From assembly GCA_050260515.1 (NCBI GenBank), contig JBLNCI010000010.1, positions 1-64,000 of the forward strand: a stretch of 64,000 nt of DNA, written 5' to 3'. Shown here piece by piece: positions 9,263 through 17,259 of this stretch. This DNA is from DATJIG01 sp050260515. Lineage in GTDB: Bacteria > Pseudomonadota > Alphaproteobacteria > SMXQ01. The first letter of the stretch is position 1. Each line of letters starts with the position of its first letter. The translations under genes and the position numbers were made by a program. The notes below the pieces were generated by a model. It searched no databases. It was not told the origin of the DNA and saw nothing but the letters and a program-made list of their open reading frames with translations.

Positions 9263-10078
9263 ATGCCCGCGGGAACGAAGAACGCGCGTCGCGCAGCCCC
9301 GGCGACGCCGGGTCCGGCCATCGTCCTTGTGCGCCCGCAGCTCGGCGTCAACATCGGCTCGGCGGCGCGGGCGATGCTCAACTGCGGGCTCGCCGACATG
9401 AGGCTGGTCGGGCCGCGCGAGGGCTGGCCCAACGATCATGCGCGCGCGTCCGCCTCCGGCGCCGACGTCGTGCTGGAGCGGGCTCGGGTGTTCGCGACGG
9501 TGGCCGACGCCATCGCCGACCTGCACACGGTCTATGCGACGACGGCGCGCGGCCGCGACATGATGAAGCCGGTACTGACGCCGCGGGCGGCCGCCGAGAA
9601 GATCCGTGGCGAGGAGGCGTCCGGGGTCCGTGTCGGTATCCTGTTCGGACCCGAGCGCACGGGGCTCGAGAACGACGACATCGCGGTTGCCGCGTCCGCC
9701 ATCGCGGTGCCGCTCAATCCCAGCTATTCGTCGCTCAATCTGGCGCAGGCCGTGCTGCTGATCGGCTACGAGTGGTATCAGGCGAATCCGGTCGAGCGGC
9801 CGGCGATCCCGGAATGGACCGAGAACGAGCCGGCGACAGGCCAATCGCTGACGTCGCTGTACGAGCACCTCGAGGCCGAGCTCGATCGCGCGGGATTCCT
9901 GTATCCGCCGGAGAAGCGGCCCGGCATGGTCATCAGCATCCGCAACATTTTCGCCCGCGCCGGCCTCACCGAGCAGGAGGTCCGGACGCTGCGCGGCATC
10001 ATCAAGGCGCTGGTCGAGCCGCGGGCACGGGGCGAGGCGGCGGACCAGCGGCCGCTCGGCCGCAAGCCGCGCGGGTAA
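9263..10078 (+). CDS. trmJ: TrmJ-like SPOUT RNA methyltransferase
   Basis: Probable tRNA (cytidine/uridine-32-2'-O)-methyltransferase. SpoU/TrmH-class motifs: IVLVRPQLGVNIGSAARAM near the N-terminus, ILFGPERTGLENDD in the middle and the SAM-binding knot IAVPLNPSYSSLNLAQAV. A C-terminal helical segment follows, as in TrmJ. At 271 residues it is within the family range. The ATG at 9263 lies 2 bp after the cimA stop, so it is likely translated in the same operon. It converges on the small gene at 10082-10363 with 3 bp between stops. A close rRNA methyltransferase role cannot be excluded. Confidence 0.85.
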   Translation: MPAGTKNARRAAPATPGPAIVLVRPQLGVNIGSAARAMLNCGLADMRLVGPREGWPNDHARASASGADVVLERARVFATVADAIADLHTVYATTARGRDMMKPVLTPRAAAEKIRGEEASGVRVGILFGPERTGLENDDIAVAASAIAVPLNPSYSSLNLAQAVLLIGYEWYQANPVERPAIPEWTENEPATGQSLTSLYEHLEAELDRAGFLYPPEKRPGMVISIRNIFARAGLTEQEVRTLRGIIKALVEPRARGEAADQRPLGRKPRG

Positions 10079-10081
10079 TCC

Positions 10082-10363
10082 TCAGGGCTTTTCGGCCCCG
10101 GCCATCCGGCGACCGGTCAATCCCTCGACGACGCTTCGCAGCAGGCGCTCGCCGTGCCGGCGCACCTCGGCGCGTTCGTCGGCGAGCAGGCGGTGCGCCT
10201 GGGCGACCACCCAGTTCGAGAACGCCTCGCACCGGCAGTCCTCGCCGAAGTTGCGCCGGCACACGTGGGCGCTGCGGCTGGCGGCAAGCTCGCGCCGCAG
10301 CGTGGCGACGTGGTCGTCCTCGTCCGCGGGTGGCCCCTCGCTGTGGTCGTGCTGATCGTCCAA
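10082..10363 (-). CDS. small cysteine-containing protein of unknown function
   Basis: 93 residues, acidic and His-rich at the start (DDQHDHSEG), with a compact AHVCRRNFGEDCRCEAF segment (three Cys, one His) that could bind a metal, then an amphipathic helical tail. I do not recognise the family. It is divergent from rpsD and convergent with trmJ, filling the gap exactly. The frame is open on the opposite strand too, so coding is likely but not certain. Confidence 0.55.
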   Translation of the reverse strand: MDDQHDHSEGPPADEDDHVATLRRELAASRSAHVCRRNFGEDCRCEAFSNWVVAQAHRLLADERAEVRRHGERLLRSVVEGLTGRRMAGAEKP

Positions 10364-10689
10364 CTACCGCTCCTGATAACCCGTCGATCGGTCGCGCGGA
10401 GACATACAGGGCTGACGATTTGGGTTGTTGATGCGGATCAATTCACGCGGGAATTCGCACCTTGTGTGGCGCCCGGGCACAGCCGAAAACGGCCCGATGG
10501 CTCGGTTTGACAATCAGACCGGGCTGACTATAGTGCGCCCCTCGCGCCGGAAACCCCGGCGCGCACTCCCGAGAACGCGGGTTGTGGCGGCCACGCTCGG
10601 CCGGTCCAGAATCCCGCCCGAATCAACGGCTTAGCGGACCGGTTCGGGCCTATCGGGACACTCAATAACGCCGCAAACACGGGACTGTC
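10364..10689 (+). promoter_or_regulatory. rpsD promoter and leader
   Basis: TTGACA at 10507-10512 and TATAGT at 10529-10534, 16 bp apart, make a near-consensus sigma-70 promoter facing rpsD. Transcription would start near 10541 and give a leader of about 150 nt before the ATG at 10690. The leader is GC-rich and can fold (GCGCCGGAAACCCCGGCGCG near 10544-10564 is an inverted repeat). Feedback by S4 on its own mRNA is known in other bacteria but is not shown here. I see nothing else in this gap. Confidence 0.75.
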
Positions 10690-11304
10690 ATGACCAAGCG
10701 CATCGAGTCGAAGTACAAGATCAACCGCCGCCTCGGCCTCAACCTCTGGGGCCGCCCGAAGAGCCCGGTCAACAAGCGCGAATCCGGCCCCGGCCAGCAC
10801 GGCGCCAAGCGGAACAAGCCGTCCGACTACGGCATCCAGCTCATGGCGAAGCAGAAGCTGAAGGGCTACTACGGCAACATCGGCGAGCGGCAGTTCCGCC
10901 GCTACTACGAGGAGGCGATCCGGTCGCGCGGCGACTCGGGCGACCAGCTCGTCGCGCTGCTCGAGCGCCGCCTCGACACCGCCGTGTACCGCCTCAAGTT
11001 CGTCGTGACCCCGTTCGCCGCGCGCCAGCTTGTCAGCCACGGCCACATCACGGTCAACGGCAAGCGCGTCAACATTCCCTCCTACATCATCAAGGAAGGC
11101 GACGTCATCCAGGTGCGCGAGAAGTCGCGCCAGATGGCGACCATCCTCACCGCCATCGAGAGCCCCGAGCGCGACGTGCCGGACTACTACGAGGTCGACC
11201 ACCGCGAGATGAAGGGCAAGTTCGTCCGCACCCCGAAGCCGGCCGACGTGCCGTGGCCAGTGCAGATGGAACCGAACCTCGTCATCGAGTTCTACTCGCG
11301 GTAA
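10690..11304 (+). CDS. rpsD: 30S ribosomal protein S4
   Basis: Primary 16S rRNA-binding protein that nucleates small-subunit assembly and affects decoding accuracy. The 204 residues begin MTKRIESKYKINRRLG, carry the conserved NKRESGPGQHG segment and an S4 RNA-binding domain (LERRLDTAVYRLKF to HITVNGKRVNIPS), and end in IEFYSR. It is a single-gene unit with its own promoter and a terminator at 11349-11376, apart from the usual ribosomal operons, as often seen in alphaproteobacteria. The 3' end carries a 21-bp tandem duplication just past the stop. Confidence 0.98.
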   Translation: MTKRIESKYKINRRLGLNLWGRPKSPVNKRESGPGQHGAKRNKPSDYGIQLMAKQKLKGYYGNIGERQFRRYYEEAIRSRGDSGDQLVALLERRLDTAVYRLKFVVTPFAARQLVSHGHITVNGKRVNIPSYIIKEGDVIQVREKSRQMATILTAIESPERDVPDYYEVDHREMKGKFVRTPKPADVPWPVQMEPNLVIEFYSR

Positions 11305-11325
11305 CGAGGGTTCTACTCGCGGTAA
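11289..11325 (+). repeat. tandem duplication of the rpsD 3' end
   Basis: GTTCTACTCGCGGTAA occurs at 11289-11304, including the rpsD stop codon, and again exactly at 11310-11325, a 21-bp period. A decayed third copy (GAGCTACTCGG) follows near 11330. This looks like slippage or a small duplication after the stop codon, with no effect on the protein. Confidence 0.85.
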
Positions 11326-11348
11326 GCGGGAGCTACTCGGCAGAGACA

Positions 11349-11376
11349 AAAGCCCCGGACGCAGGTCCGGGGCTTT
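11349..11376. terminator. bidirectional intrinsic terminator
   Basis: AAAGCCCCGGAC (11349-11360) pairs perfectly with GTCCGGGGCTTT (11365-11376) around GCAG. A T-run follows on the plus strand and the flanking A-run gives one on the minus strand. It lies between the convergent rpsD and Bug-protein genes and can serve both. Confidence 0.9.
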
Positions 11377-11391
11377 TTCGTTCCGCCTCCC

Positions 11392-12426
11392 TCAGCGCTG
11401 GACGATGCCGCTCTCGGCGAGCTTCATCTCGCGGTGGAGGTGCTCGATCGTCGACTGCGGGATCGCATAGACGCGCTTCACGAGGGCGTCGAGCTCCGCG
11501 CCGGGCGAGGGATCGATCGGCAGCTTCATCTTGGCCGCCTCGGCGCGGAACTCGGGATCGTGGGCGATCTTTTCGAGGATCCGCCGCTGCTCGGCAACGA
11601 TCGCCGGGGCGACGCCGGGCGGCGCGAGGAACGGCCGCCCGATATCCTGCTTCGCAAGCAGGATCTGCAGCATGTCGCGGTCCTCGTCCGACTTGATGAA
11701 CCTCGTGATGGTCGGCACGTCGGGAAGCTCCGGGACGCCCTCGAACGTCACCTGCATCAGCAGCCGGATCGTTTTCCGCTCGAGCCAGTCGGCGCGAGTC
11801 GACTTGATGCTGCCCCACTCGAGATTGATGGTGCCGTCGACCTCGCCGCGTTCGACCGCGAGCGCGACCGCGTTGGTGCCCGGGTAGCCGGTGATGATCT
11901 TGAACCTGGTCCCGAGCAGGCGGTTGAGCATCGCCGGGATGATGGAGGAGTCGCCGGCGACGTTGCCGAGCGCCATGCCCTTGTCGAACACGTCGTCCAG
12001 CGTCTTGACCGGCGAGTCGGTCCGCGCGATGAGGATGTTCTTGAGATCGCCGAGGCTGATCAGCCAGTTGAACTCGCGCGGATCGTATTGCGCGCCGGCC
12101 ATGCCCTGAAGGGGCGCGAACACGGAGCTTCCCTGCGTGCTCGCGATCGCCGAGCCGTCACGGGGCGCCGCGTTGTACATCCAGTTGAGGACGACGATGC
12201 CGCCGGCGCCCGTCATATTCTTGGCGATGATGGTCGGATTTCCCGGGAGCTCGCGCTGCAGATACCGGGCGGTGAGCCGCGCGTACTGGTCGTAGCCGCC
12301 GCCGGCGGCCGAGCCGATGGCGAGGGTGACGGGGCCGCGGCTCTGGGCCAAGACCGGTCCCGCCGCGAGGATCGCCGCCGTCACGGCAACGGATGCCAAC
12401 GCGCTACGCCACGCATGCTCAGCCAT
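11392..12426 (-). CDS. TTT-family (Bug-type) substrate-binding protein
   Basis: Periplasmic solute receptor of the tripartite tricarboxylate transporter class. The signal peptide covers roughly residues 1-27, ending in GPVLAQ. The body shows the TctC/Bug pattern: GSAAGGGYDQYARLTARYL, IIAKNMTGAGG, AAPRDGSAIAS, IITGYPGTNAVALAVERGEV and a C-terminal GRPFLAPPGV. The 344-residue length is normal. No TctA or TctB permease gene lies nearby, so it is an orphan, as most Bug proteins are. The ATG at 12426 is preceded by GGAGG. The ligand cannot be told; it resembles the second Bug protein at 45551-46576 in layout. Confidence 0.88.
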   Translation of the reverse strand: MAEHAWRSALASVAVTAAILAAGPVLAQSRGPVTLAIGSAAGGGYDQYARLTARYLQRELPGNPTIIAKNMTGAGGIVVLNWMYNAAPRDGSAIASTQGSSVFAPLQGMAGAQYDPREFNWLISLGDLKNILIARTDSPVKTLDDVFDKGMALGNVAGDSSIIPAMLNRLLGTRFKIITGYPGTNAVALAVERGEVDGTINLEWGSIKSTRADWLERKTIRLLMQVTFEGVPELPDVPTITRFIKSDEDRDMLQILLAKQDIGRPFLAPPGVAPAIVAEQRRILEKIAHDPEFRAEAAKMKLPIDPSPGAELDALVKRVYAIPQSTIEHLHREMKLAESGIVQR

Positions 12427-12476
12427 CGCGACACCTCCGCTTGGGCCCGACAGGCCCGGTGACTACGCGTGTTCGG

Positions 12477-12863
12477 CTACTGCGCGCCCTCCACCAACTC
12501 GACCTCGAAGCCGTCGGGGTCCAGCGCATAGGCAAACCGGATCCGGCCGTTCGCTTCGCGATGCGGCCGGGCGAACGTGACCCCGGCTGCCTGCAGCCGT
12601 GCGCACAGCGCGGGCAGGTCGGAGACGGCGATATTGATATGACCGTGCCATTTGGCACCGGCGTGTTCGGTCCCCGAGATCAGCTCGAGGGCGGGATAGC
12701 TCGCCTCGTCGCCGTAGCCGACATAGGCGGTCGGCGTCGGCGAATCGCGTCGCTCGCGCACCACCGTCATTCCGAGCAGGCGCGTGTAGAAGTCGACGGA
12801 TCGGTCGAGGTCGGCGACGGGCAGCATCGTGTGCCGCAGCCGGAATTTGAGCGCCTCCGTCAT
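12477..12863 (-). CDS. gloA: glyoxalase I-like VOC protein (lactoylglutathione lyase)
   Basis: Probable isomerase of the methylglyoxal-glutathione hemithioacetal. The 128 residues form one glyoxalase unit: LRHTMLPVADLDRSVDFYTR with metal His10, the mid Glu in PALELISG, His in WHGHINIAV and Glu in GFEVELVE give the four expected metal ligands. I start at the ATG at 12863; the open frame upstream overlaps the cupin gene and is not protein-like. It is downstream of the cupin gene with 7 bp between them, so the pair is probably co-transcribed. Confidence 0.85.
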   Translation of the reverse strand: MTEALKFRLRHTMLPVADLDRSVDFYTRLLGMTVVRERRDSPTPTAYVGYGDEASYPALELISGTEHAGAKWHGHINIAVSDLPALCARLQAAGVTFARPHREANGRIRFAYALDPDGFEVELVEGAQ

Positions 12864-12870
12864 CGGGCGC

Positions 12871-13239
12871 TCACATGCCCGACTCGCCGCGCACGACCTC
12901 GCCGGGCGTGTGGGTGACCTGCCAGACCAGCGCCGGCGTCGCCCCCGTGTTGACGAACTGCTCATGCTCGCCGGCGGCGACCAGGGCGCAATCGCCGACC
13001 TTGAGAGTCTTTTGCGTCACGCGCCCGTCCTCGTGGCGGGTGCGGACGGTGAACTCGCCCTCGATGACGTACAACGCCTGGCTGGTTCCGGCGTGGAAGT
13101 GGAACTCGTTGCCCTCGCCCGGTTGGTATTGGATGCGGGCGACGGTGAGGTACTCGTCCTTCATCAGCACCTTGCGGCGCCCCCCGCTGACCTTCGTGAG
13201 ATCGCGATTCGGACGCCACACTTCGAGCATCTCGGTCAT
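12871..13239 (-). CDS. single-domain cupin protein
   Basis: 122 residues with one cupin barrel: motif 1 appears as GNEFHFHAGTSQALYVIEGEF (His-x-His, with the usual Glu shifted) and motif 2 as HEQFVNTG. A metal site is plausible but not complete by inspection. Substrate unknown. It is followed closely by the glyoxalase gene, suggesting a shared role in small-molecule detoxification, which is inference. Start ATG at 13239 has GGGAG upstream. Confidence 0.75.
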   Translation of the reverse strand: MTEMLEVWRPNRDLTKVSGGRRKVLMKDEYLTVARIQYQPGEGNEFHFHAGTSQALYVIEGEFTVRTRHEDGRVTQKTLKVGDCALVAAGEHEQFVNTGATPALVWQVTHTPGEVVRGESGM

Positions 13240-13338
13240 TCTCGGCTCCCTGTGCCGTATGCGGCCATGGTCGTTGTGCGCCCGGCCTTTACGGGAAGTC
13301 TAGGCCTGAGGGTCCTCGTGCGCCAGAGCCGCCGTCGA

Positions 13339-14316
13339 TCACGTTCCGGACAGGTAGCCCTTTGCGCGCCAGTACCGTTCGGCCGCGGGATGGAGCGGAA
13401 CGAGCTGCGGCGTGTCGGGCGCGTCCCGGCACATGCGCTCCACCGGCAATGGGCCCGGGCTCTGCCACGGGATCACGTCGGCGCGGGCGACGAGGGATTC
13501 ACAGAGCTGCGTCACGAATTCGTCGGATGCATCGGCCCGCACGAGGATCGGCCAGCCGCTGAAGTCGAGCGTCAGCAGGTCGCTCGGGAGATTGGGAAAC
13601 TCCGCCTTCCGCACGATGCCGCGGCGATAGCCCATCGCCTCGAGCTTGCGCACGGTGTCCTCGCGCAGGCTGAGGAGCATCATCCCGGCGGTCGGCGCCT
13701 CGTTGCACCAGTTGGTGATCGACTCGTCGAAGATCGCGTCGATCTCGCCGCGCCGGAAGGAATCGAAGCGCGGGCCGTTGAAATAGGGCAGCGTGCCGCC
13801 GTAGACGATGCGCCCGCCCCAGCGCTCGATGTCGGCCAGCGAGCAGCCGCATGCGGCGAGGATGTCGTCGAGCATCGGCTGCAGGTAGTGATCGCGCTCG
13901 CCGCGCAGGCTCAGCCGGAGCGGCAGCCTGCGCTCGGCGATCTGCTCGATGTGGGTGATGCCGAAGTCGCCGCGGACCCCGAACAGCGTCAGGTCGTAGG
14001 ACGGGATCACGGCGATCGGCCGGACCGGCTGCGGCGTTTTGAACATTCCGGTCCCGCGATGGGCGCACGACAGCGCCGCCGACGGGTTGGTGATGGCGAG
14101 ATCGGCCTCGCCGCAAGCGACCGCCTCGATCCCTTCGGTGGTGCTCGATCCGAACAACGCGAGACGCCACTCCTTGTCGCCGCGCGCCGGGCGCAGCAGC
14201 ACTTTGGCCTGGATGTACGGCTGGTCGCGGCGGCCGACCATCTCCGATGCGATCTCGAGCACCACCCGCGAACGGATGGTGGCCGTGGCCGGCCGGGTCT
14301 CTCGCGGCAGCTTCAT
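13339..14316 (-). CDS. TAXI/PBP2-like solute-binding protein without signal peptide
   Basis: The sequence resembles the TAXI-type TRAP binding proteins and other type 2 periplasmic-binding folds: WRLALFGSSTTEGIEAVACGEADLAITNPS near the N-terminus is the typical loop of proteins that sense a ligand at a cleft. Unlike those, it has no signal peptide from either start, so it may work in the cytoplasm. I choose the ATG at 14316, which follows a G-rich site; an upstream in-frame ATG at 14379 adds 21 residues. It diverges from the bicupin gene at 14442. No TRAP permease is adjacent. Confidence 0.6.
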   Translation of the reverse strand: MKLPRETRPATATIRSRVVLEIASEMVGRRDQPYIQAKVLLRPARGDKEWRLALFGSSTTEGIEAVACGEADLAITNPSAALSCAHRGTGMFKTPQPVRPIAVIPSYDLTLFGVRGDFGITHIEQIAERRLPLRLSLRGERDHYLQPMLDDILAACGCSLADIERWGGRIVYGGTLPYFNGPRFDSFRRGEIDAIFDESITNWCNEAPTAGMMLLSLREDTVRKLEAMGYRRGIVRKAEFPNLPSDLLTLDFSGWPILVRADASDEFVTQLCESLVARADVIPWQSPGPLPVERMCRDAPDTPQLVPLHPAAERYWRAKGYLSGT

Positions 14317-14441
14317 GGGGCCCCCTGTTTTCCGCATCTTCCCCGCTGCCGCCTCGGCGGTAAAGCGCGCCGGTTCCACGGGGAGGCCTTGGCATCGCGC
14401 CTGCGTCAGCGCAAGATGCGCGCCCGCACGAAAGGACCAGA

Positions 14442-15578
14442 ATGACCACCGAACAGCCGACCACGCTGAAGCCGACCACCGCGCCGATCCGCTATCTGGT
14501 CGACAGCTACCTCGAATGGGCCAGGAACGAAGGGCCGCCCATCCACGAGGACTTCGGGGTCAACATGCTGAAGGTGGACACCGGCCCCTGGCCGCGGCTG
14601 GGCGACCGTTGCAAGGGCGCGATCATCCACCTCAAGGGCCGCGGCGAGCACTTGGGCGTCTTCGTGCTGGAGATCCCCGCGGGCCAGACATCGGCGCCGC
14701 AGCGCCACATCTACGACGAGGTGATCTTCTGCCTTGCCGGCCACGGCAACGTCGTGGTCGAGACCGCCGAGGGCGGCAAGCACACGTTCGAGTTCGGGCC
14801 GCGCAGCATGTTCGCGCCGCCGCTCAACGCGCGCTATCAGATCTTCAACGGCTCCGGGCGCGAGGCGGTGAAGCTCGCGGTCTGCCACGATCTCGTGTTC
14901 GTGATGAATTTCTTCCGCAACGAGACATTCATCTTCGACAACCAGGTCGGGTTCCCGGAGCGCACCGGGCAGGCGGGATACTACAGCGGCGACGGCGAGC
15001 TGACGTCGATCCGCCCCGGCCGCAACCTGTGGGAAACCAACTTCGTCGCCGATCTCGCGAATTTCCAGCTCATCGCCTGGGAGGCGCGCGGCGCGGGTTC
15101 ATCGAACATGCAGTTCCTGCTCGCCGAGGGCTCGATCGGCGCGCACATCTCGGAGATGCCGGTCGGCACCTACAAGAAGGCGCACCGCCACGGGCCCGGC
15201 GCCCATGTGTTCGCGATCACCGGCACCGGCTATTCGCTGCTCTGGTACGAAGGGCAGGACGATTTCATCCGCCGCGAGTGGGAGTACGGGTTCGTCTACG
15301 CGCCGCCCGACGCCATGTTCCACCAGCACTTCAACACCAGCGCCGAGCCGGCGCGGTATCTCGCGACGCTGTTCGGCACCAAGCGCTATCCGATCATTTG
15401 CGAGCGGCGCGCCAACTCCGAGCAGCAGCGCACCGACACCAGCGTCAAGGACGGCGGCCGGCAGATCGAGTACCGCGACCAGGACCCCCGCATTCACGCG
15501 ATGTGGCTCAAGGAGATGCGCGCGAACGGCGTGCCCTCGCTGATGGGCAAGCACATCGACGAGAGTGTGTTCGCCTGA
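14442..15578 (+). CDS. bicupin-domain protein, possible dioxygenase or isomerase
   Basis: 378 residues with two cupin units. The first (about 80-130) has QRHIYDEVIFCLAGHGNV and the second (about 240-300) has KKAHRHGPGAHVFAITGTGYSL, each with potential metal-binding histidines; a third His pair occurs in MFHQHFNT. The layout recalls gentisate 1,2-dioxygenase-like bicupins, but I do not see enough to name a substrate. The ATG at 14442 has AAAGGA upstream. It sits between the divergent TAXI-like gene and the convergent GST gene. Confidence 0.7.
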   Translation: MTTEQPTTLKPTTAPIRYLVDSYLEWARNEGPPIHEDFGVNMLKVDTGPWPRLGDRCKGAIIHLKGRGEHLGVFVLEIPAGQTSAPQRHIYDEVIFCLAGHGNVVVETAEGGKHTFEFGPRSMFAPPLNARYQIFNGSGREAVKLAVCHDLVFVMNFFRNETFIFDNQVGFPERTGQAGYYSGDGELTSIRPGRNLWETNFVADLANFQLIAWEARGAGSSNMQFLLAEGSIGAHISEMPVGTYKKAHRHGPGAHVFAITGTGYSLLWYEGQDDFIRREWEYGFVYAPPDAMFHQHFNTSAEPARYLATLFGTKRYPIICERRANSEQQRTDTSVKDGGRQIEYRDQDPRIHAMWLKEMRANGVPSLMGKHIDESVFA

Positions 15579-15590
15579 CGGCGGCGCCGC

Positions 15591-16265
15591 TCAGAGGGAC
15601 TCGAACGTCTGCTCCTTCATCTGCTCGCAGTAGCCGTTGAAGATGGCATTTGCCGTCGCGTAGCTCGGCCGTCCCTTGACCGTGTCCAGCCAGCGGCAGA
15701 CGTTCGGGTAGGCGGTCGGCCGGCAGTTGATGAACTCGCCCATCGTCACGAGGGCAGCGCCGAAGTAATCGGCGAGCGTGATCTCGGTTCCGCACAGATA
15801 TTTCTTGTCGGGGCCGATCCAGTGATCGTTCAGGACCTTGAACCACTTCCTGGCCTTCTCGCGACCCCACGCCACCGTCGCCGCCTGCACCGCGGGATCG
15901 GGCCGCTTCATGTGAGGGAACACTTGCGGGTAGATGAACCCGTATCCCCACTCGCGGTAGAAGTTCGAGTTGAACCAGTCGAGCATCTCGTTCACCCGCG
16001 CCCGCTCCCGGAGGTCCTTCGGGTATGCATGGGACCCTGACTTCTCGGCGAGATAGCGCAGGATCGTGGCGCTTTCGGTGACACGGAAGTCCCCATCCTC
16101 GAGCAGCGGGACCTGGTGGTTGGGATTGATCCGGGTGAATTCGGGGCCGTACTGCTCTCCCTTCATGAGGTCGACGACCTGCGTTTCGATCTGGATCCCT
16201 TCGTCGATGACGAACTGCAGGATCGGCCGGCAGGTGGTCGATGCGGGGTACATGTACAGCTTCAC
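15591..16265 (-). CDS. glutathione S-transferase
   Basis: 224 residues with an N-terminal thioredoxin-like GSH site (STTCRPILQFVIDEG; NHQVPLLEDGDFRVTESATILRYLAEK with the cis-Pro and SNAIL-like TESATI segment) and a C-terminal all-helical domain. It is nearest the theta-like class of GSTs, where a Ser or Thr near the start activates glutathione. Substrate unknown. The hydrolase gene upstream ends 26 bp before its start and is on the same strand, so the two may form one unit. Confidence 0.88.
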   Translation of the reverse strand: MKLYMYPASTTCRPILQFVIDEGIQIETQVVDLMKGEQYGPEFTRINPNHQVPLLEDGDFRVTESATILRYLAEKSGSHAYPKDLRERARVNEMLDWFNSNFYREWGYGFIYPQVFPHMKRPDPAVQAATVAWGREKARKWFKVLNDHWIGPDKKYLCGTEITLADYFGAALVTMGEFINCRPTAYPNVCRWLDTVKGRPSYATANAIFNGYCEQMKEQTFESL

Positions 16266-16291
16266 TTGAACCTCCTCTGTTGCGCTCTACC

Positions 16292-17095
16292 TCAGGCGGC
16301 CTCGCGCAGGAAAGCCATGACGCGCGCGTTGAAGTCGTCGGTATGGTCGATCTGCGGATAATGATTCGCGCCCGCGATCACCGCGAGCTCCGATCCCGCA
16401 ATCCCGGCGTGCAGCGTCTTGGCGCTGTCGAGCGGCTGGCGGCCCGCCACTGACGTCGAGTCCCGGTCCCCGGCCACGATCAGCGTCGGACAACGGATGT
16501 CCTTGAGTCGCTCGGTCGTGTCGAACCGGCCGAGGTCGTCCATGATCGCGATGTAGGACTCGGGGTCGTTGGCGAGGTAGTGCCGTTCGTACCAGGCGCA
16601 GACGTCGGGATTCGCCCGGGCGAACTCCGGCGGGAAGTGGCTCTCGATCTGGTGCGCCGCGGCGGCAGCCATGCCGGCGGCTCGGATGCGCTGGTTGCGC
16701 TCGGTCCGGCGCTGCTGGTTCCCCGCGAAGATCCTGCTGGTCGTCGAGACCAGGACCAGCGCCGAGACGACGTCGGGCCGCTTCAACGCGATCGCCTGCG
16801 CCACGAAGCCGCCGAGCGAGATTCCCATTACCGCCGTGCGCCGGATCCCGAGCGCCGCGAGCAGGGCCTCGAGGTCGTCGGCGAACGTCGCGACGCCGAG
16901 CGGCTCGGTCCCGCGGCCCGACTGCCCCAGGCCCCGGAAGTCGAAGGTCAGGACGGTGAAGTGCTTCGCGAGTGCCGGCACCTGGTTGCGCCAGCCCTCC
17001 CGGGTACTCAGTCCGACGCTATGCAGCAGAGTGAGATTGGGTCCGGAGCCGGTCAGCTCGTACACGCAGCGATGGCCGCGGATATCGATCTCCAC
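16292..17095 (-). CDS. alpha/beta hydrolase, 3-oxoadipate enol-lactonase-like
   Basis: 267-residue alpha/beta hydrolase. The nucleophile elbow MGISLGGF places Ser93; LIVAGDRDSTS supplies the acid and GANHYPQIDH the histidine. The HSVGLSTREGW oxyanion region and overall length match the PcaD-like group, but many hydrolases look like this and the substrate is open. I start at GTG 17095 (preceded by GAGG) rather than at the longer frame from 17212, whose extra residues are not protein-like. Confidence 0.8.
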   Translation of the reverse strand: MEIDIRGHRCVYELTGSGPNLTLLHSVGLSTREGWRNQVPALAKHFTVLTFDFRGLGQSGRGTEPLGVATFADDLEALLAALGIRRTAVMGISLGGFVAQAIALKRPDVVSALVLVSTTSRIFAGNQQRRTERNQRIRAAGMAAAAAHQIESHFPPEFARANPDVCAWYERHYLANDPESYIAIMDDLGRFDTTERLKDIRCPTLIVAGDRDSTSVAGRQPLDSAKTLHAGIAGSELAVIAGANHYPQIDHTDDFNARVMAFLREAA

Positions 17096-17259
17096 GATTC
17101 GATCCTCGCAGGGTGATGATGCGCGCGCACGGTCAGCGCGCCGCGGCTCGAAGGTAGGCGAGTGCGTCGGGCGGGTCCAGCGCCCGGTGACGCGGCGATC
17201 GGGTTCTAGCACCCGCCCGTGTCATGTATGCTTCGCGGGCTTCGACCACCGGGGGGATC

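Noticed and set aside
13339..14379. Full TRAP-TAXI transporter
   Set aside because: No permease genes are adjacent and the protein has no signal peptide.
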